Position numbers and translations under genes: made by a program. A DNA stretch of 64,000 bases from Azospirillum cavernae (GTDB lineage: Bacteria > Pseudomonadota > Alphaproteobacteria > Azospirillales > Azospirillaceae), in assembly GCF_003590795.1 (NCBI RefSeq), contig NZ_QYUL01000002.1, positions 1,481,001-1,545,000 of the forward strand. Direction: 5' to 3'. The notes under the pieces were generated by a model, which saw only the letters and a list, made by a program, of their open reading frames with translations, searched no databases and was not told the DNA's origin. Shown piece after piece: positions 27,683 to 36,882 of this stretch (the first letter of the stretch is position 1; every line of letters starts with the position of its first letter).

Positions 27683-27744
27683 TTTCCTAACTATAACGAC
27701 GCCCAGCGCTTGGGGTCAACAAACGATTAGGAATTTTCCTAACT
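27681..27744 (-). promoter_or_regulatory. Leaderless promoter and repeated operator of the ArsR/SRPBCC operon
   Basis: Minus-strand TTGACC (27714-27719) and TATAGT (27690-27695) lie 18 bp apart, placing the start of transcription at or next to the ATG at 27682. The plus-strand sequence ATTTTCCTAACT occurs at 27681-27692 and again at 27733-27744. At the second copy it completes a palindrome TTAGGAA-tt-TTCCTAA. These are good candidates for the regulator's own binding sites. Confidence 0.65.
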
Positions 27745-27772
27745 GTTCGCGGCGCTCAGGCCGGGCGGCGGC

Positions 27773-29284
27773 TCACTTCCAGATCGGCGCGCCGCTGCCG
27801 GGCAGGCCGTAGAGATCCCATTTGCGGCTGACTTGGTCGATGGTCTGTTGATCCATGCGGATCTTCTGGCCCCACTCGCGCTTGGTTTCGGGTGGCCATT
27901 TGTTGGTGGCGTCCAGCCCGACCTTGCCGCCCAGGCCCGATTCGGGGCTGGCGAAGTCGAGATAGTCGATGGGGGTTCCCTCGATCACCGTGATGTCGCG
28001 GGCCGGATCCATGCGGGTGGACATCGCCCACATCACGTCTTTCCAACTCCGCGCGTCGATGTCGTCGTCCACCACGATGACCCATTTGGTGTACATGAAC
28101 TGACGCAGGAAGGACCAGACGCCCATCATCACCCGCTTGGCGTGGCCTGGATAAGCCTTCTTCATGCTGACCACGGCGATGCGGTAGGAGCAGCCTTCCG
28201 GCGGCAGCCAGAAATCGACGATTTCCGGGAATTGCTGGATCAGCAGCGGGATGAACACCTCGTTCAGCGCCTCCCCCAGGACGGAGGGTTCATCGGGCGG
28301 GCGGCCGGTGAAGGTCGAGAGATAGATCGGGTTGCGGCGCATCGTCATCGCGGTGACGGTGAAGACCGGGAAGGGTTCGACCGAGTTGTAATAGCCGGTG
28401 TGGTCGCCATACGGCCCCTCGTCGGCGTGCTCGTCCAGGCTGACATGACCCTCCAGCACGATTTCGGCCTGGGCGGGAACCTTCAGCGGGATGGTCTTGC
28501 AATCGACCAGCTCCACCTTTTTGCCGCGCAGCAGCCCGGCGAATTGGTATTCCGACAGGGTGTCGGGCACGGGGGTGACGGCGGCGAGGATGGTTCCCGG
28601 ATCGGCCCCCAGCACGACGGCGCAGGGCAGGGGATCGCGCTTGCCGCTGGCTTGCCAGCGGTGGTGATGCTGGGCGCCGCCGCGATGCTTCAGCCAGCGC
28701 ATGATCGTCTTGTTCTTCCCCAACACCTGCATGCGGTAGATGCCGAGGTTGAAGTCATCCTCGCGCTTGCCGGTCGGTCCCTTCGTCACCACCAGAGGCC
28801 AGGTGATGAGCGGGGCCGGTTCGCCCGGCCAGCAGCTTTGCACCGGCAGGCGGCCCAGATCGACCTGATCGCCGGTCAACACCACCTCTTGGCAGGGGGC
28901 GGAGCCGACGGTCTTCGGCTTCATCGACATCACGGTCTTGGCCAGCGGAATCAGCTCCAGCGCCTCGCGGAAGCCGCCGGGCGGTTCGGGCTGTTTCAGG
29001 AAGGCCAGAGTCTCGCCCACGGCGCGAAGCTGGTGCGGCTCCCGGTCCATGCCCCAGGCGACTCGCTCCACCGTGCCGAACAGATTGACCAGCACCGGCA
29101 TTTCCGACCGCGTGCCATCGGCCTTGACGACATTCTCGAACAGCACCGCCGGGCCGCCTTCGGCCAGCAGGCGGGTTTGGATCTCGGTCATTTCCAGGAC
29201 GGTGGACACCGGCTCTTTCACCACCACCAGCCGCCCGGCCTTTTCCAGCCGGTCGATGAAGTCGCGCAACGAGGTGTAGGGCAT
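27773..29284 (-). CDS. ubiD: UbiD-family decarboxylase (4-hydroxy-3-polyprenylbenzoate decarboxylase)
   Basis: This 503-residue enzyme removes the carboxyl group of the ubiquinone precursor using prenylated FMN made by UbiX. Family features include '[14 protein letters not shown]', '[19 protein letters not shown]', and the catalytic-region '[12 protein letters not shown]' with the conserved acidic residues. ATG 29284 is the start; the upstream open frame is AT-rich repeat DNA. ubiA lies 2 kb away, but no ubiX is present. Confidence 0.94.
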   Translation of the reverse strand: MPYTSLRDFIDRLEKAGRLVVVKEPVSTVLEMTEIQTRLLAEGGPAVLFENVVKADGTRSEMPVLVNLFGTVERVAWGMDREPHQLRAVGETLAFLKQPEPPGGFREALELIPLAKTVMSMKPKTVGSAPCQEVVLTGDQVDLGRLPVQSCWPGEPAPLITWPLVVTKGPTGKREDDFNLGIYRMQVLGKNKTIMRWLKHRGGAQHHHRWQASGKRDPLPCAVVLGADPGTILAAVTPVPDTLSEYQFAGLLRGKKVELVDCKTIPLKVPAQAEIVLEGHVSLDEHADEGPYGDHTGYYNSVEPFPVFTVTAMTMRRNPIYLSTFTGRPPDEPSVLGEALNEVFIPLLIQQFPEIVDFWLPPEGCSYRIAVVSMKKAYPGHAKRVMMGVWSFLRQFMYTKWVIVVDDDIDARSWKDVMWAMSTRMDPARDITVIEGTPIDYLDFASPESGLGGKVGLDATNKWPPETKREWGQKIRMDQQTIDQVSRKWDLYGLPGSGAPIWK

Positions 29285-29380
29285 GGGATGGCTCTTCCGA
29301 TGGTCTGGCGGTGGTCTTGCGGTGACGGTCGTAAGGTTCAGCGCGGGGGCGGGGTCGTCAAGAGGGGGATGGAGCGTTGA

Positions 29381-29633
29381 GGGGAGGGATTTTTTTGACA
29401 CAAATGGACACAGATAAACACAGATGGACAATGATAGGTGGTTGGTGGATTTTCCCCGTTTTGTGCGTCCGTCAGTGTATTTTAATTTCACTCTTGATAT
29501 GATTGCAGAATATATTTTGATTTTTTGATTCAGTAACAATCAAAAATCTCATGAACATCTAAATTAAATCTTATTTTATCTTCATCTGTGTTTATCGGTG
29601 TCCATCTGTGTCAAAAATCTCCCCCACGCAACC
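29381..29633. repeat. Large AT-rich imperfect inverted repeat built of GACACAGATG-type units
   Basis: The 354-bp gap before ubiD contains two arms, about 29381-29430 and 29581-29633, that are near-complementary over some 40 bases. They consist of repeated GGACACAGAT / ATCTGTGTCC units and flank an AT-rich core with no gene. It resembles the palindrome at 41653-41859 in sequence style and may be the same family of mobile or REP-like intergenic element. Confidence 0.75.
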
Positions 29634-29638
29634 GCAGT

Positions 29639-30295
29639 TCACTCCGCCAACAACCGCCAAATCACCGTTTCACGGGTTTCGCGGTCTTCCAGTTCCAGGG
29701 AGGTCGGCACCGTGTAGGTGGCGACCTTTTCCAGCCCGCTGGTCGGGACATAGGCGCGGCCCGGATCGCCCAGCAGGACCAGGGTTCCGGTCGCGGCGAT
29801 TCGGCGCAGCCACGCCGTCACCTTCTCGGCCATTGGTTTTTCGTAACAAACGTCGCCCGCCAGCACGATGTCGATGCCGGGCAGATCGCGCCCGATCAGA
29901 TCGACGCTGACCGGCTTGACCTCCACCCCGTTGGCTTCGGCGTTCAGGCGGATGGCGGCCAGGGCGAATCGGTCGATCTCGCAGGCCTGGACCCGCGCGG
30001 CCCCCGCCTTCATCGCGGCGATGCCGACGATTCCGGTGCCTGCGGCGAAATCGAGCACCGATTTTCCCGCCACAAGATCGGGTCGGTCCAACAACAACCG
30101 GGCCACCGCCTGCCCCCCCGGCCAAGCGAAGGCCCAGTAAGGCGGCGGCAGGTTCTTTTCCGCCAAGGTCTCTTCGGTGGCCATCCACAGGGGAGTGACC
30201 TCGGTCGCAAGATGAAGCGTGATTTCCGGCAGCAACGGAGCGGTCGTCAGCGTCGTGTTGTCGCGGACGAAATCGGGCGGCGAGAGGTTGTTCAT
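29639..30295 (-). CDS. METTL20/ETFBKMT-like protein-lysine methyltransferase
   Basis: The 218-residue methyltransferase shows 'LPPPYWAFAWPGGQAVARLLLDRP', motif I VLDFAAGTGIVGIAAMKAGA and post-motif AGDVCYEKPM. This pattern matches the METTL20 family, which in human mitochondria and Agrobacterium methylates lysines of electron transfer flavoprotein beta. Databases may label it a ribosomal L11-type methyltransferase. The window also encodes ETF-like FixA and FixB, possible substrates by inference only. Confidence 0.75.
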   Translation of the reverse strand: MNNLSPPDFVRDNTTLTTAPLLPEITLHLATEVTPLWMATEETLAEKNLPPPYWAFAWPGGQAVARLLLDRPDLVAGKSVLDFAAGTGIVGIAAMKAGAARVQACEIDRFALAAIRLNAEANGVEVKPVSVDLIGRDLPGIDIVLAGDVCYEKPMAEKVTAWLRRIAATGTLVLLGDPGRAYVPTSGLEKVATYTVPTSLELEDRETRETVIWRLLAE

Positions 30296-30364
30296 TCAAG
30301 GAGTCTCAATGGCTTCCGCTGGTGTCGGGAAAACCGCCGGTCATGCGCCGTCTATACAGCGGAT

Positions 30365-30407
30365 CAAACGGTGTAGACAGGGCCGGGAACCCTGTGTTAC
30401 CCGTTTG
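30365..30407 (+). other. Hairpin in the leader of the CHAP gene
   Basis: CAAACGG pairs with CCGTTTG, and the inner ACAGGG pairs with CCCTGT around a short loop, making a near-continuous stem 32 bp before the CHAP start codon. It could be a leader structure or an operator between two divergent genes. Confidence 0.5.
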
Positions 30408-30438
30408 TAAGGGGAAAAACAAAGGGATTGGGGACGTC

Positions 30439-31308
30439 ATGCGGCCGAGGGGAACTGCCATAAGCCTGTCGTTCGCGGCTTTGATCGCGCTCAGCCCTAT
30501 GGCCGTGACGCCAGCCGCCGCGCAGGATTGCGTGCGCACCGTGCGCGCCATCTCCGACTTCACCATTCGCGGCGACGCCTGGACGTGGTGGAACCACGCC
30601 GCTGGCGTCTATGACCGCGAAAGCCATCCCGCCATCGGCTCCGTCCTGGTGTTCAAACGCACCGGCCACATGCGCCGGGGCCACGTCTCGCTGGTCAGCG
30701 CGGTGATCGACCGCCGCACCATCGAGGTGGATCACAGCTGGATCGGCGGCGACGGCCTGCGGCGCGGCATGCGCGTCGTCGACGTCTCCCGCAACAACGA
30801 CTGGTCCGCCGTTCGCGTCTGGCACGAGCCGACCGAACAGATGGGCATGCGCGTTTACGCCTCCTACGGCTTCATCATGCCGGAAGGGGAGGAGGAACCC
30901 GCGAGGAACCGGACGCTCGACGCGGGCGACCGTGGCATGGACACCGATTTCTCCGTTTCGCCCTCGGGCCGCGCCAAGGCGCGTTCGTCGGGTCCCCGCA
31001 TTGTCGAGGCCTCGCTCAAGGCTCCCAAGCAGGCTGGCCCGTCGCTGAAGGTCCGCACGGTGGTGGCCCATGTGGTGACGATGCCGGGCCGCAAGCCGCA
31101 GGCTCTGGTCGCCAGCGTGGCCGCTCCGGTCAAGCGCGAGCGTCTGGACGTCGCCACCGCCGTGACGCCCAACCGCAAGCCCACCCTGCCGAGCACCGTC
31201 AAGAACATGGTCGCCTCGGTGGACGGTCTGCGCACCCTGGTTCCCAACCGCAAGCCGGGTTCCACCACCAACGCGGTGGCCGAGTTGATGGACGACGATC
31301 AACACTGA
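30439..31308 (+). CDS. Secreted CHAP-domain protein
   Basis: From ATG 30439 the protein (289 aa) has a signal peptide (ISLSFAALIALSPMAVTPAAA) followed by a CHAP-type domain. The presumed nucleophile is the Cys in AQDCVRTVR, 'GDAWTWWNHAAGVYDR' follows, and the His is in RRGHVSLVS. The rest is a basic, proline-rich tail with repeated N/GRKP motifs (MPGRKPQ, TPNRKPT, VPNRKPG) that may bind the cell wall. CHAP enzymes cut peptidoglycan, so a role in wall remodelling is likely. The length of the tail is unusual for the family. Confidence 0.8.
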   Translation: MRPRGTAISLSFAALIALSPMAVTPAAAQDCVRTVRAISDFTIRGDAWTWWNHAAGVYDRESHPAIGSVLVFKRTGHMRRGHVSLVSAVIDRRTIEVDHSWIGGDGLRRGMRVVDVSRNNDWSAVRVWHEPTEQMGMRVYASYGFIMPEGEEEPARNRTLDAGDRGMDTDFSVSPSGRAKARSSGPRIVEASLKAPKQAGPSLKVRTVVAHVVTMPGRKPQALVASVAAPVKRERLDVATAVTPNRKPTLPSTVKNMVASVDGLRTLVPNRKPGSTTNAVAELMDDDQH

Positions 31309-31333
31309 TCGCGAATAACGGCAGCGAAGAAAC

Positions 31334-31360
31334 AAGCGGGGCTTTTGCCCCGCTTTTCTT
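31334..31360 (+). terminator. Rho-independent terminator of the CHAP gene
   Basis: A 9-bp stem AAGCGGGGC/GCCCCGCTT with a TTTT loop is followed by TTCTTTT. Confidence 0.88.
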
Positions 31361-31384
31361 TTGGCGAATCGCGGGTGGGCCGGT

Positions 31385-32308
31385 CTACAGCTTCCCAGCC
31401 AGAATGGCGGCCAGCACGATCCAGCCGAACCAGCGGTTTGATTTAAATGTGTCCAGACAGTCGTTTTGATCGTCGGGCCGCCACGTCGCCACCTGCCACG
31501 CCAGATGCAGGCCAGCCAGCGACAGCACCGGCAGATACAGCCCGCCCAGACCATCCAACATCCCGGCCAGCCCCAGCCCGGCGTAGGTCAGGCTGTAAAA
31601 GCCGTAAATCCAGATTTTGCTGTGGTCGCCCAACCGCAGGGCGGTGGATTTCACGCCGATGCGGGCGTCGTCCTCCTTGTCCTGGTGGGCGTAGATGGTG
31701 TCGTAGCCCAGGGTCCAGGCGACGCCGGTCACATACAGCACGATGGCGGGCCAGCCGAGATCGCCGCGCACGGCGGCCCAGCCCATCAGCGCCCCCCAAT
31801 TGAAGGTCAGCCCCAGAAAGGCCTGCGGCCACCAGGTGATGCGTTTCATCAACGGGTAGGTGAAGACCAGCGCCAGCGACAGCACGCCCAAGCCGATGGC
31901 GGCGGGCTGGAATTGCAGCAGGATCGCCAAGCCGACCAGCAGTTGGGCGATGAGAAAGGCCAGGGCTTGGCGCACCGACACTTGGCCCGAGGGAATCGGG
32001 CGGGCGCGGGTGCGCTCCACCATTGCGTCGAACTTGCGGTCCAGGATGTCGTTGACCGTGCAGCCCGCCCCGCGCATGACGACGGCGCCGACCGCGAACA
32101 GCGCCATCATCCACAGATCGGGCCAGCGCGGCGCGGCCAGCGCCAGACTCCACCAGCAGGGGAACAGCAGCAGCCACGTTCCAATCGGGCGGTCAAGCCG
32201 GGCCAGCGTCGCGTAAGGCCGCCACGCGGCGGGCAGCCAGCGACCGATCCAGCCGTCCCGGCGAATGTCGGTGTAACCGGCGGAATCGGGCGAAGGGGCG
32301 CTGGTCAT
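31385..32308 (-). CDS. ubiA: 4-hydroxybenzoate polyprenyltransferase UbiA
   Basis: UbiA attaches the polyprenyl chain to 4-hydroxybenzoate in ubiquinone synthesis. The 307-residue membrane protein has both aspartate-rich motifs: NDILDRKFD with 'RTRARPIPSG' after it, and 'DTIYAHQDKEDD'. Several membrane helices surround them. ATG 32308 gives the normal length. It is divergent from the single-domain response regulator. Confidence 0.95.
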   Translation of the reverse strand: MTSAPSPDSAGYTDIRRDGWIGRWLPAAWRPYATLARLDRPIGTWLLLFPCWWSLALAAPRWPDLWMMALFAVGAVVMRGAGCTVNDILDRKFDAMVERTRARPIPSGQVSVRQALAFLIAQLLVGLAILLQFQPAAIGLGVLSLALVFTYPLMKRITWWPQAFLGLTFNWGALMGWAAVRGDLGWPAIVLYVTGVAWTLGYDTIYAHQDKEDDARIGVKSTALRLGDHSKIWIYGFYSLTYAGLGLAGMLDGLGGLYLPVLSLAGLHLAWQVATWRPDDQNDCLDTFKSNRWFGWIVLAAILAGKL

Positions 32309-32478
32309 GGCGGCGGCACGGAGCAAGTTGGAAGCGGGTGGCCGCACCCTATCGGGCGTGCGCCGCCGCGTCCAGCCGGACGGAAAAGGGCGGGGGCCGC
32401 ACGCAAGAAAGGCTTGCCAGCGGCGGCGTCGCCTGGATACTGACGACACCCGTTCCTGGCTTTGGGTTGCTCTTCGGC

Positions 32479-32874
32479 ATGACCAACGACGCTTCACCTG
32501 ACCGGCTTGCGGTCGTGATCGACGACGAGGCCATCATTCTCACCGGCATGGAAATCATGCTGGACAGTTGGGGCTACCGCGTCATCGCCGCCGAAACGGC
32601 GGAATCGGCGTTGGCCGCCTTGCGGGCGCAGTCCCCGATTCCGATTCCCAGCGTCATCATCTCCGACTACCGGCTGCACGGCGTGTCGGGGGTGGAGGCG
32701 GTGCGGGCGCTGCGGGCGCTGTGCGGCGCGCCGGTTCCCGCCATCATTCTGACCGGCGACACCGGGGCCGAACTGCTTGCCGCCGCCCAAGTCCATGGCT
32801 TGACCGTGGTGCACAAGCCGGTGGCCCCGGCGGAGTTGCGCGTCCACATCGACCGTCTGGCGGCGAAAGGCTGA
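32479..32874 (+). CDS. Single-domain response regulator
   Basis: The 131-residue protein is only a receiver domain: acidic pair in VVIDDEAI, phospho-acceptor Asp in IISDYRLHG, Thr in AIILTGDTG and Lys in VVHKPVAP. There is no output domain, so it would act by protein interaction, like CheY. No cognate kinase is adjacent; the hybrid kinase at 36.9 kb is the nearest candidate but has its own receivers. Confidence 0.88.
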   Translation: MTNDASPDRLAVVIDDEAIILTGMEIMLDSWGYRVIAAETAESALAALRAQSPIPIPSVIISDYRLHGVSGVEAVRALRALCGAPVPAIILTGDTGAELLAAAQVHGLTVVHKPVAPAELRVHIDRLAAKG

Positions 32875-32927
32875 CGCATCCGCCTTCGGGCGGGTATAGT
32901 CGCCTCCGTTTCGCGGAGAGGGACGCC

Positions 32928-33728
32928 ATGACCGACCAGCCCCAGGGCGCAGTGAAAACCCGTCTGTATGTTGAAAGCCCGTTGGCCGAGGGCCAATCGG
33001 TCGGACTGGACCATGAGCGCGCGCATTTTCTGCGCCATGTTCTGCGGCTGGACCGGGGCGACGCGGTGGCGGTGTTCAACGGGCGCGACGGCGAATGGCG
33101 CGCGGTGATCGACGGCTTTGGCAAGGGCTGGTGCTCGCTGACCGTCGCCCAGCAACGACGGGTCCAGAGCGCCGCGCCCGATCTGTGGCTGCTGTTCGCC
33201 CCCTTGAAAAAGGGCCGCATCGACTTTGTGGCGGAAAAGGCGACCGAGATGGGCGTCTCGCGTCTGTGGCCGGTTTTCACCCGCCGCACCGACCCCAACC
33301 GGGTCAACAGCGACCGTCTGCGCGCCAACGCCATCGAGGCCGCCGAACAATGCGAACGGCTGAGCGTGCCGGAACTGGTCGAGCCGTTGCCGCTGGCCCG
33401 CGCGCTGGCCGATTGGCCCGCCGACCGCCGCCTGTTCCTGTGCGCCGAGGCGGGAAACGCCCGGCCCATCGCCGAAGCCATGCGCGAAACGGGACCGTGC
33501 CCGGCGGCGCTGCTGATCGGGCCGGAAGGGGGGTTCGACCAGTCCGAACTTGACGAACTGGGGAAACTCCCCTTTGTTGTTCCGGTTGGTTTGGGGCCGC
33601 GCATCCTGCGGGCCGACACGGCGGTTGTGGCGGCGCTGGCCTGTTGGCAATCCCTGTCCGGGGATTGGACAGCCGACGGCGGCGACACGCGGCCGCCCTT
33701 CCGCTCGCCGACCGAACCGACGGTCTGA
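32928..33728 (+). CDS. rsmE: 16S rRNA (uracil(1498)-N(3))-methyltransferase RsmE
   Basis: The 266-residue SPOUT methyltransferase shows 'HFLRHVLRLDRGDAVAVFNGRDGEW', 'LKKGRIDFVAEKATEMGVSRLWPVFTRR', the SAM-knot 'LLIGPEGGFDQSEL' and 'LGPRILRADTAVVAALA'. It methylates U1498 of 16S rRNA. It is followed 30 bp later by gshA in the same direction. Confidence 0.95.
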   Translation: MTDQPQGAVKTRLYVESPLAEGQSVGLDHERAHFLRHVLRLDRGDAVAVFNGRDGEWRAVIDGFGKGWCSLTVAQQRRVQSAAPDLWLLFAPLKKGRIDFVAEKATEMGVSRLWPVFTRRTDPNRVNSDRLRANAIEAAEQCERLSVPELVEPLPLARALADWPADRRLFLCAEAGNARPIAEAMRETGPCPAALLIGPEGGFDQSELDELGKLPFVVPVGLGPRILRADTAVVAALACWQSLSGDWTADGGDTRPPFRSPTEPTV

Positions 33729-33758
33729 CCTCACAGCCACTTATCTGCGGGAGCTTCC

Positions 33759-35123
33759 ATGTCCGCACCCCCGACAACGCGCGGTGAACCGATCACCGAC
33801 CGCCGCCAACTGGTCGCCTACCTGGAATCGGGCTGCAAGCCGGCCGAAGCGTGGCGCATCGGGACCGAGCACGAGAAATTCGCCTACCGCGTCGCAGACC
33901 GCCGCCCGCTGCCCTATGACGGGCCGGACGGCATTCGCGAATTGCTGACGCGGCTGACCCGCTTTGGCTGGCAGCCGGTGGAGGAAAAGGGCAACATCAT
34001 CGCGCTCGTCGACGGCATGGCGAACATCACGCTGGAGCCGGGCGGGCAGGTCGAACTGTCGGGCGCGCCGCTGCTTGACCTGCATGAGAACGCCGCCGAA
34101 CTGGCCCAGCATCTGGCCCAGGTTGGCGAGGTCGGGGCCGAGTTGGGCATCGCCATGATGGGGTTGGGCTTCCAGCCGAAATGGACGCGCGACGACATCC
34201 CCTGGATGCCGAAGGGCCGTTACAAGGTCATGCGGAACTACATGCCCAAGGTCGGCTCGCTCGGCCTCGACATGATGACGCGGACCTGCACGGTTCAGGT
34301 CAATCTGGACTTCGCGTCCGAAGCCGACATGGTGAAGAAGTTCCGCGTGTCGCTGGCGCTTCAGCCCATCGCCACCGCGCTGTTCGCCAACTCGCCCTTC
34401 ACCGAAGGCCAGCCGAACGGTTTCCAGAGCTACCGCAGCCACATCTGGACCGACACCGACCCCGACCGCACCGGCGACATCCCCTTCGTTTTCGAGGATG
34501 GCTTCGGGTTCGAGCGTTACGTCGATTACCTGCTGAAGACGCCGATGTATTTCGTCTACCGCGACGGGACCTACATCGACGCGGCGGGCCAATCCTTCGT
34601 TGATTTCCTGGACGGCAAGCTGCCCGCCCTGCCGGGCGAAAGGCCGCTGCTGACCGATTGGGCCGACCACACGACCACGGCCTTCCCGGAAGTGCGGCTG
34701 AAGAAATATCTGGAAATGCGCGGGGCCGACGCCGGAAGCCTGCCCAACCTGTGCGCGCTGTCCGCCCTGTGGGTCGGGCTGCTGTACGACGATCAGGCGC
34801 TCGACGCGGCGTGGGATCTCGTGAAGGACTGGACGACGCCGGAACGCGCCGCCCTGCGCGCCGAGGTTCCACGCAGCGGTTTGCGCACCCCCTTCCGCGA
34901 CCGCACGGTGCGCGAGGTGGCGCTGGCGACCTTGGCCATCGCCCGCGACGGTTTGGTCCGCCGCGCCCGCAACAACGACGCGGGCCAGGACGAAAGCCTC
35001 TATCTCGACACGCTGGACGCCATCGCCCAGAACAACCACAGCCCGGCGGACGAACTGCTCGCCCGCTTCAACAGCGCCTGGGGCGGCAGCGTCGATCCGG
35101 TGTTCAAAGACTGCGCCTATTGA
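33759..35123 (+). CDS. gshA: Glutamate-cysteine ligase GshA (plant/alphaproteobacterial type)
   Basis: The 454-residue enzyme makes gamma-glutamylcysteine, the first step to glutathione. Typical segments are '[12 protein letters not shown]', '[15 protein letters not shown]', '[17 protein letters not shown]' and '[13 protein letters not shown]', which define the GCS2-like plant/alphaproteobacterial class rather than the E. coli class. In a diazotroph glutathione supports redox balance, and the monothiol glutaredoxin at 49.6 kb depends on it. Confidence 0.95.
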   Translation: MSAPPTTRGEPITDRRQLVAYLESGCKPAEAWRIGTEHEKFAYRVADRRPLPYDGPDGIRELLTRLTRFGWQPVEEKGNIIALVDGMANITLEPGGQVELSGAPLLDLHENAAELAQHLAQVGEVGAELGIAMMGLGFQPKWTRDDIPWMPKGRYKVMRNYMPKVGSLGLDMMTRTCTVQVNLDFASEADMVKKFRVSLALQPIATALFANSPFTEGQPNGFQSYRSHIWTDTDPDRTGDIPFVFEDGFGFERYVDYLLKTPMYFVYRDGTYIDAAGQSFVDFLDGKLPALPGERPLLTDWADHTTTAFPEVRLKKYLEMRGADAGSLPNLCALSALWVGLLYDDQALDAAWDLVKDWTTPERAALRAEVPRSGLRTPFRDRTVREVALATLAIARDGLVRRARNNDAGQDESLYLDTLDAIAQNNHSPADELLARFNSAWGGSVDPVFKDCAY

Positions 35124-35140
35124 GCGTGGCGGAGCGAGTG

Positions 35141-35180
35141 TCATGGATGAACAGAATCGCGCTCCTCTGTTCATCCATGA
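35141..35180. terminator. Perfect 15-bp stem between convergent gshA and dinB-family genes
   Basis: TCATGGATGAACAGA (35141-35155) pairs perfectly with its complement at 35166-35180 across a ten-base loop. No T-run follows, so it may be a factor-assisted terminator or a mobile palindrome. The ATGGATGAACA core resembles the units in the 41.7-kb palindrome. Confidence 0.55.
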
Positions 35181-35207
35181 CGAAGGGCATGACGCGCGGT
35201 TGTCGCG

Positions 35208-35771
35208 TCACCGATCTTTGCGGTAAACGTCCCGCAGGAAGACCGGCAGGTCGTTCGACGGCGGCATGACAGGAACTTGGTACATCATGTCGCCGACGAA
35301 GCCGCGATGATAGGTGGCGTGGTTGACGACGTGGAGGATGATTTCTTCGCGGGTCATGGCCCCGTCGCCGCCCCCGACAAAGGTGAAGCGGACCAAGCCC
35401 GTCACATCGGCGTCGGCCCAGGAATCAACAAGGTCGATGTACCAGCGGTCCATCGCCTGCACATCCCGCCACAGCGCCTCAAGGGGCGGGGTCTGATCGG
35501 TGTTGCGGGCGGTGTAGCCGTGCTTGCGCCCTTCGAGGTGGTGTTTGAAAATATCATCGACGACGTAAACATGGTTGAGCGTGTGAACCATGTTGCCGAA
35601 GCGGGTTGGGCGTTGGCGGAGAGCCTCGCCTTCGGGCAGCGCCATCACACTGGTGAAGGTCAAGTCGTTCGCCCATGCCTTGTAGCGCAGCATCATGCGG
35701 AGCGTTTCGCGGGCTGACGCTTGGGGCGGCGTTTGGGTGTTCGCCTCAAAATCGGCGTTGGTGGGACGCAT
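35208..35771 (-). CDS. DinB-family protein
   Basis: The 187-residue protein has the DinB four-helix pattern with three metal-ligand histidines, in 'NMVHTLNHVYVVDDIF' and 'ILHVVNHATYHRGFVGDMM'. It starts with 'LRMMLRYKAWANDLTF'. DinB-like proteins bind a divalent metal; some are thiol-dependent transferases, but many have no known reaction. Adjacency to gshA is suggestive of a thiol link, though they are convergent. Confidence 0.85.
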   Translation of the reverse strand: MRPTNADFEANTQTPPQASARETLRMMLRYKAWANDLTFTSVMALPEGEALRQRPTRFGNMVHTLNHVYVVDDIFKHHLEGRKHGYTARNTDQTPPLEALWRDVQAMDRWYIDLVDSWADADVTGLVRFTFVGGGDGAMTREEIILHVVNHATYHRGFVGDMMYQVPVMPPSNDLPVFLRDVYRKDR

Positions 35772-35840
35772 GAGAGAGTCTTCCTCGCATTGTCATGTTC
35801 GACCGCGTTGTCTGGATGTCGCGGCTTGTTGGTTTGTTCG

Positions 35841-36686
35841 TCACCCCAGATCATCATCCTCGTCGCCATGGCCGTCCAGGTCCAGCGCGACGGCGTGGCG
35901 GATCACCGGGTGGCGGGCTTTCCAGTCGTCAAAATCGGAGACCAGGGCCGGGCGGATGCCCAGCGCCAGAATGGGGCAGCCGCCGCCGCGCCCAGCGTCC
36001 AGGCGGTAGAGCAGCTTTTTCATCCAGGTGGTGCTGGCGCCGTATTTGTTTTGGAAATTCTTCATCTCGACCCGCCGCGCCACCTCGGTGAACAGCGGGG
36101 CCAGTTCGGCGCTGCGGGTCAGCAGGACGCCCGCGCTGACGATGCCGCATTCGTAGAAGGTGCGCGCCGCGTAGAGGTCGCGGTCAAAGGTCTGGTCCTT
36201 GCTGTTCCATTCCAGATCGAAGGCGACGCGGCCCTTCACGAAGTCGATCTTATGGCCGTCGATGAAGCCCTTCACCTTGTAAATCTCGTCGTGCTGGCGC
36301 TGTTCCGTCACCGTCTGGCCCCGGTTCTTTCCGGCGATCCGACGCTTTTCCTCATGGGTGACGATCATCTTGGTGATGAAGAGATCGCCGCGAATCCGCG
36401 TTTCGTTCCAGCCCAGCGGGTTCAGCATCAGGTCCATGGATTTGGCGATCTGGGACTTGTTGCCGCCCGCCGCCACAATGTCCTCGGTGCGGATGCGGAA
36501 CGCCATCAGTTGGGCGGTGATTTCCTGAAACTCCGCCGTGCAGGCGTGGGCGAGGATGCGCGCGGCGTTGCGGTAGCTGTGCACCTCGTACAGATCCAGG
36601 AAGCCGGGCGGAAACAGGTCGCCCAGGTCGGAATCCTTGGCCTCGATGATCGGGGCGGTGTCGTGGATGCAGCTCAGCAGATTCAT
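35841..36686 (-). CDS. BglII/BstYI-family type II restriction endonuclease, no adjacent methylase
   Basis: The 281-residue protein carries the PD-(D/E)XK centre 'KIDFVKGRVAFDLEWNSKD', followed by 'FDRDLYAARTFYECGIVSAGVLLTRS' and 'YGASTTWMKKLLYRLDAGRGGGCPIL'. This is the pattern of BglII/BstYI-like enzymes cutting GATC-centred sites. Catalytic residues appear intact. No DNA methyltransferase gene lies anywhere in the window, which is unusual for a restriction enzyme. It may be protected by a methylase elsewhere, or work on other DNA. Specificity cannot be read from sequence. Confidence 0.78.
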   Translation of the reverse strand: MNLLSCIHDTAPIIEAKDSDLGDLFPPGFLDLYEVHSYRNAARILAHACTAEFQEITAQLMAFRIRTEDIVAAGGNKSQIAKSMDLMLNPLGWNETRIRGDLFITKMIVTHEEKRRIAGKNRGQTVTEQRQHDEIYKVKGFIDGHKIDFVKGRVAFDLEWNSKDQTFDRDLYAARTFYECGIVSAGVLLTRSAELAPLFTEVARRVEMKNFQNKYGASTTWMKKLLYRLDAGRGGGCPILALGIRPALVSDFDDWKARHPVIRHAVALDLDGHGDEDDDLG

Positions 36687-36882
36687 GGCGGCGCGTCGGG
36701 TGGCGGGAGGAACGGGCGGGCGTCACCATGGCGGTTGCGGAACCGCAAATCCACCCTTTCCGTGGGTTGCCCGTCGCCGTGGCGAAGCGTGGCTGGGCGT
36801 GGGAACGACTGGCGGGGGCCGACTGGCACGGGGTTGTTTGCTTGTGCTATCGTCGCCGCGCGCGATGGTGGCGGGGGCATGG

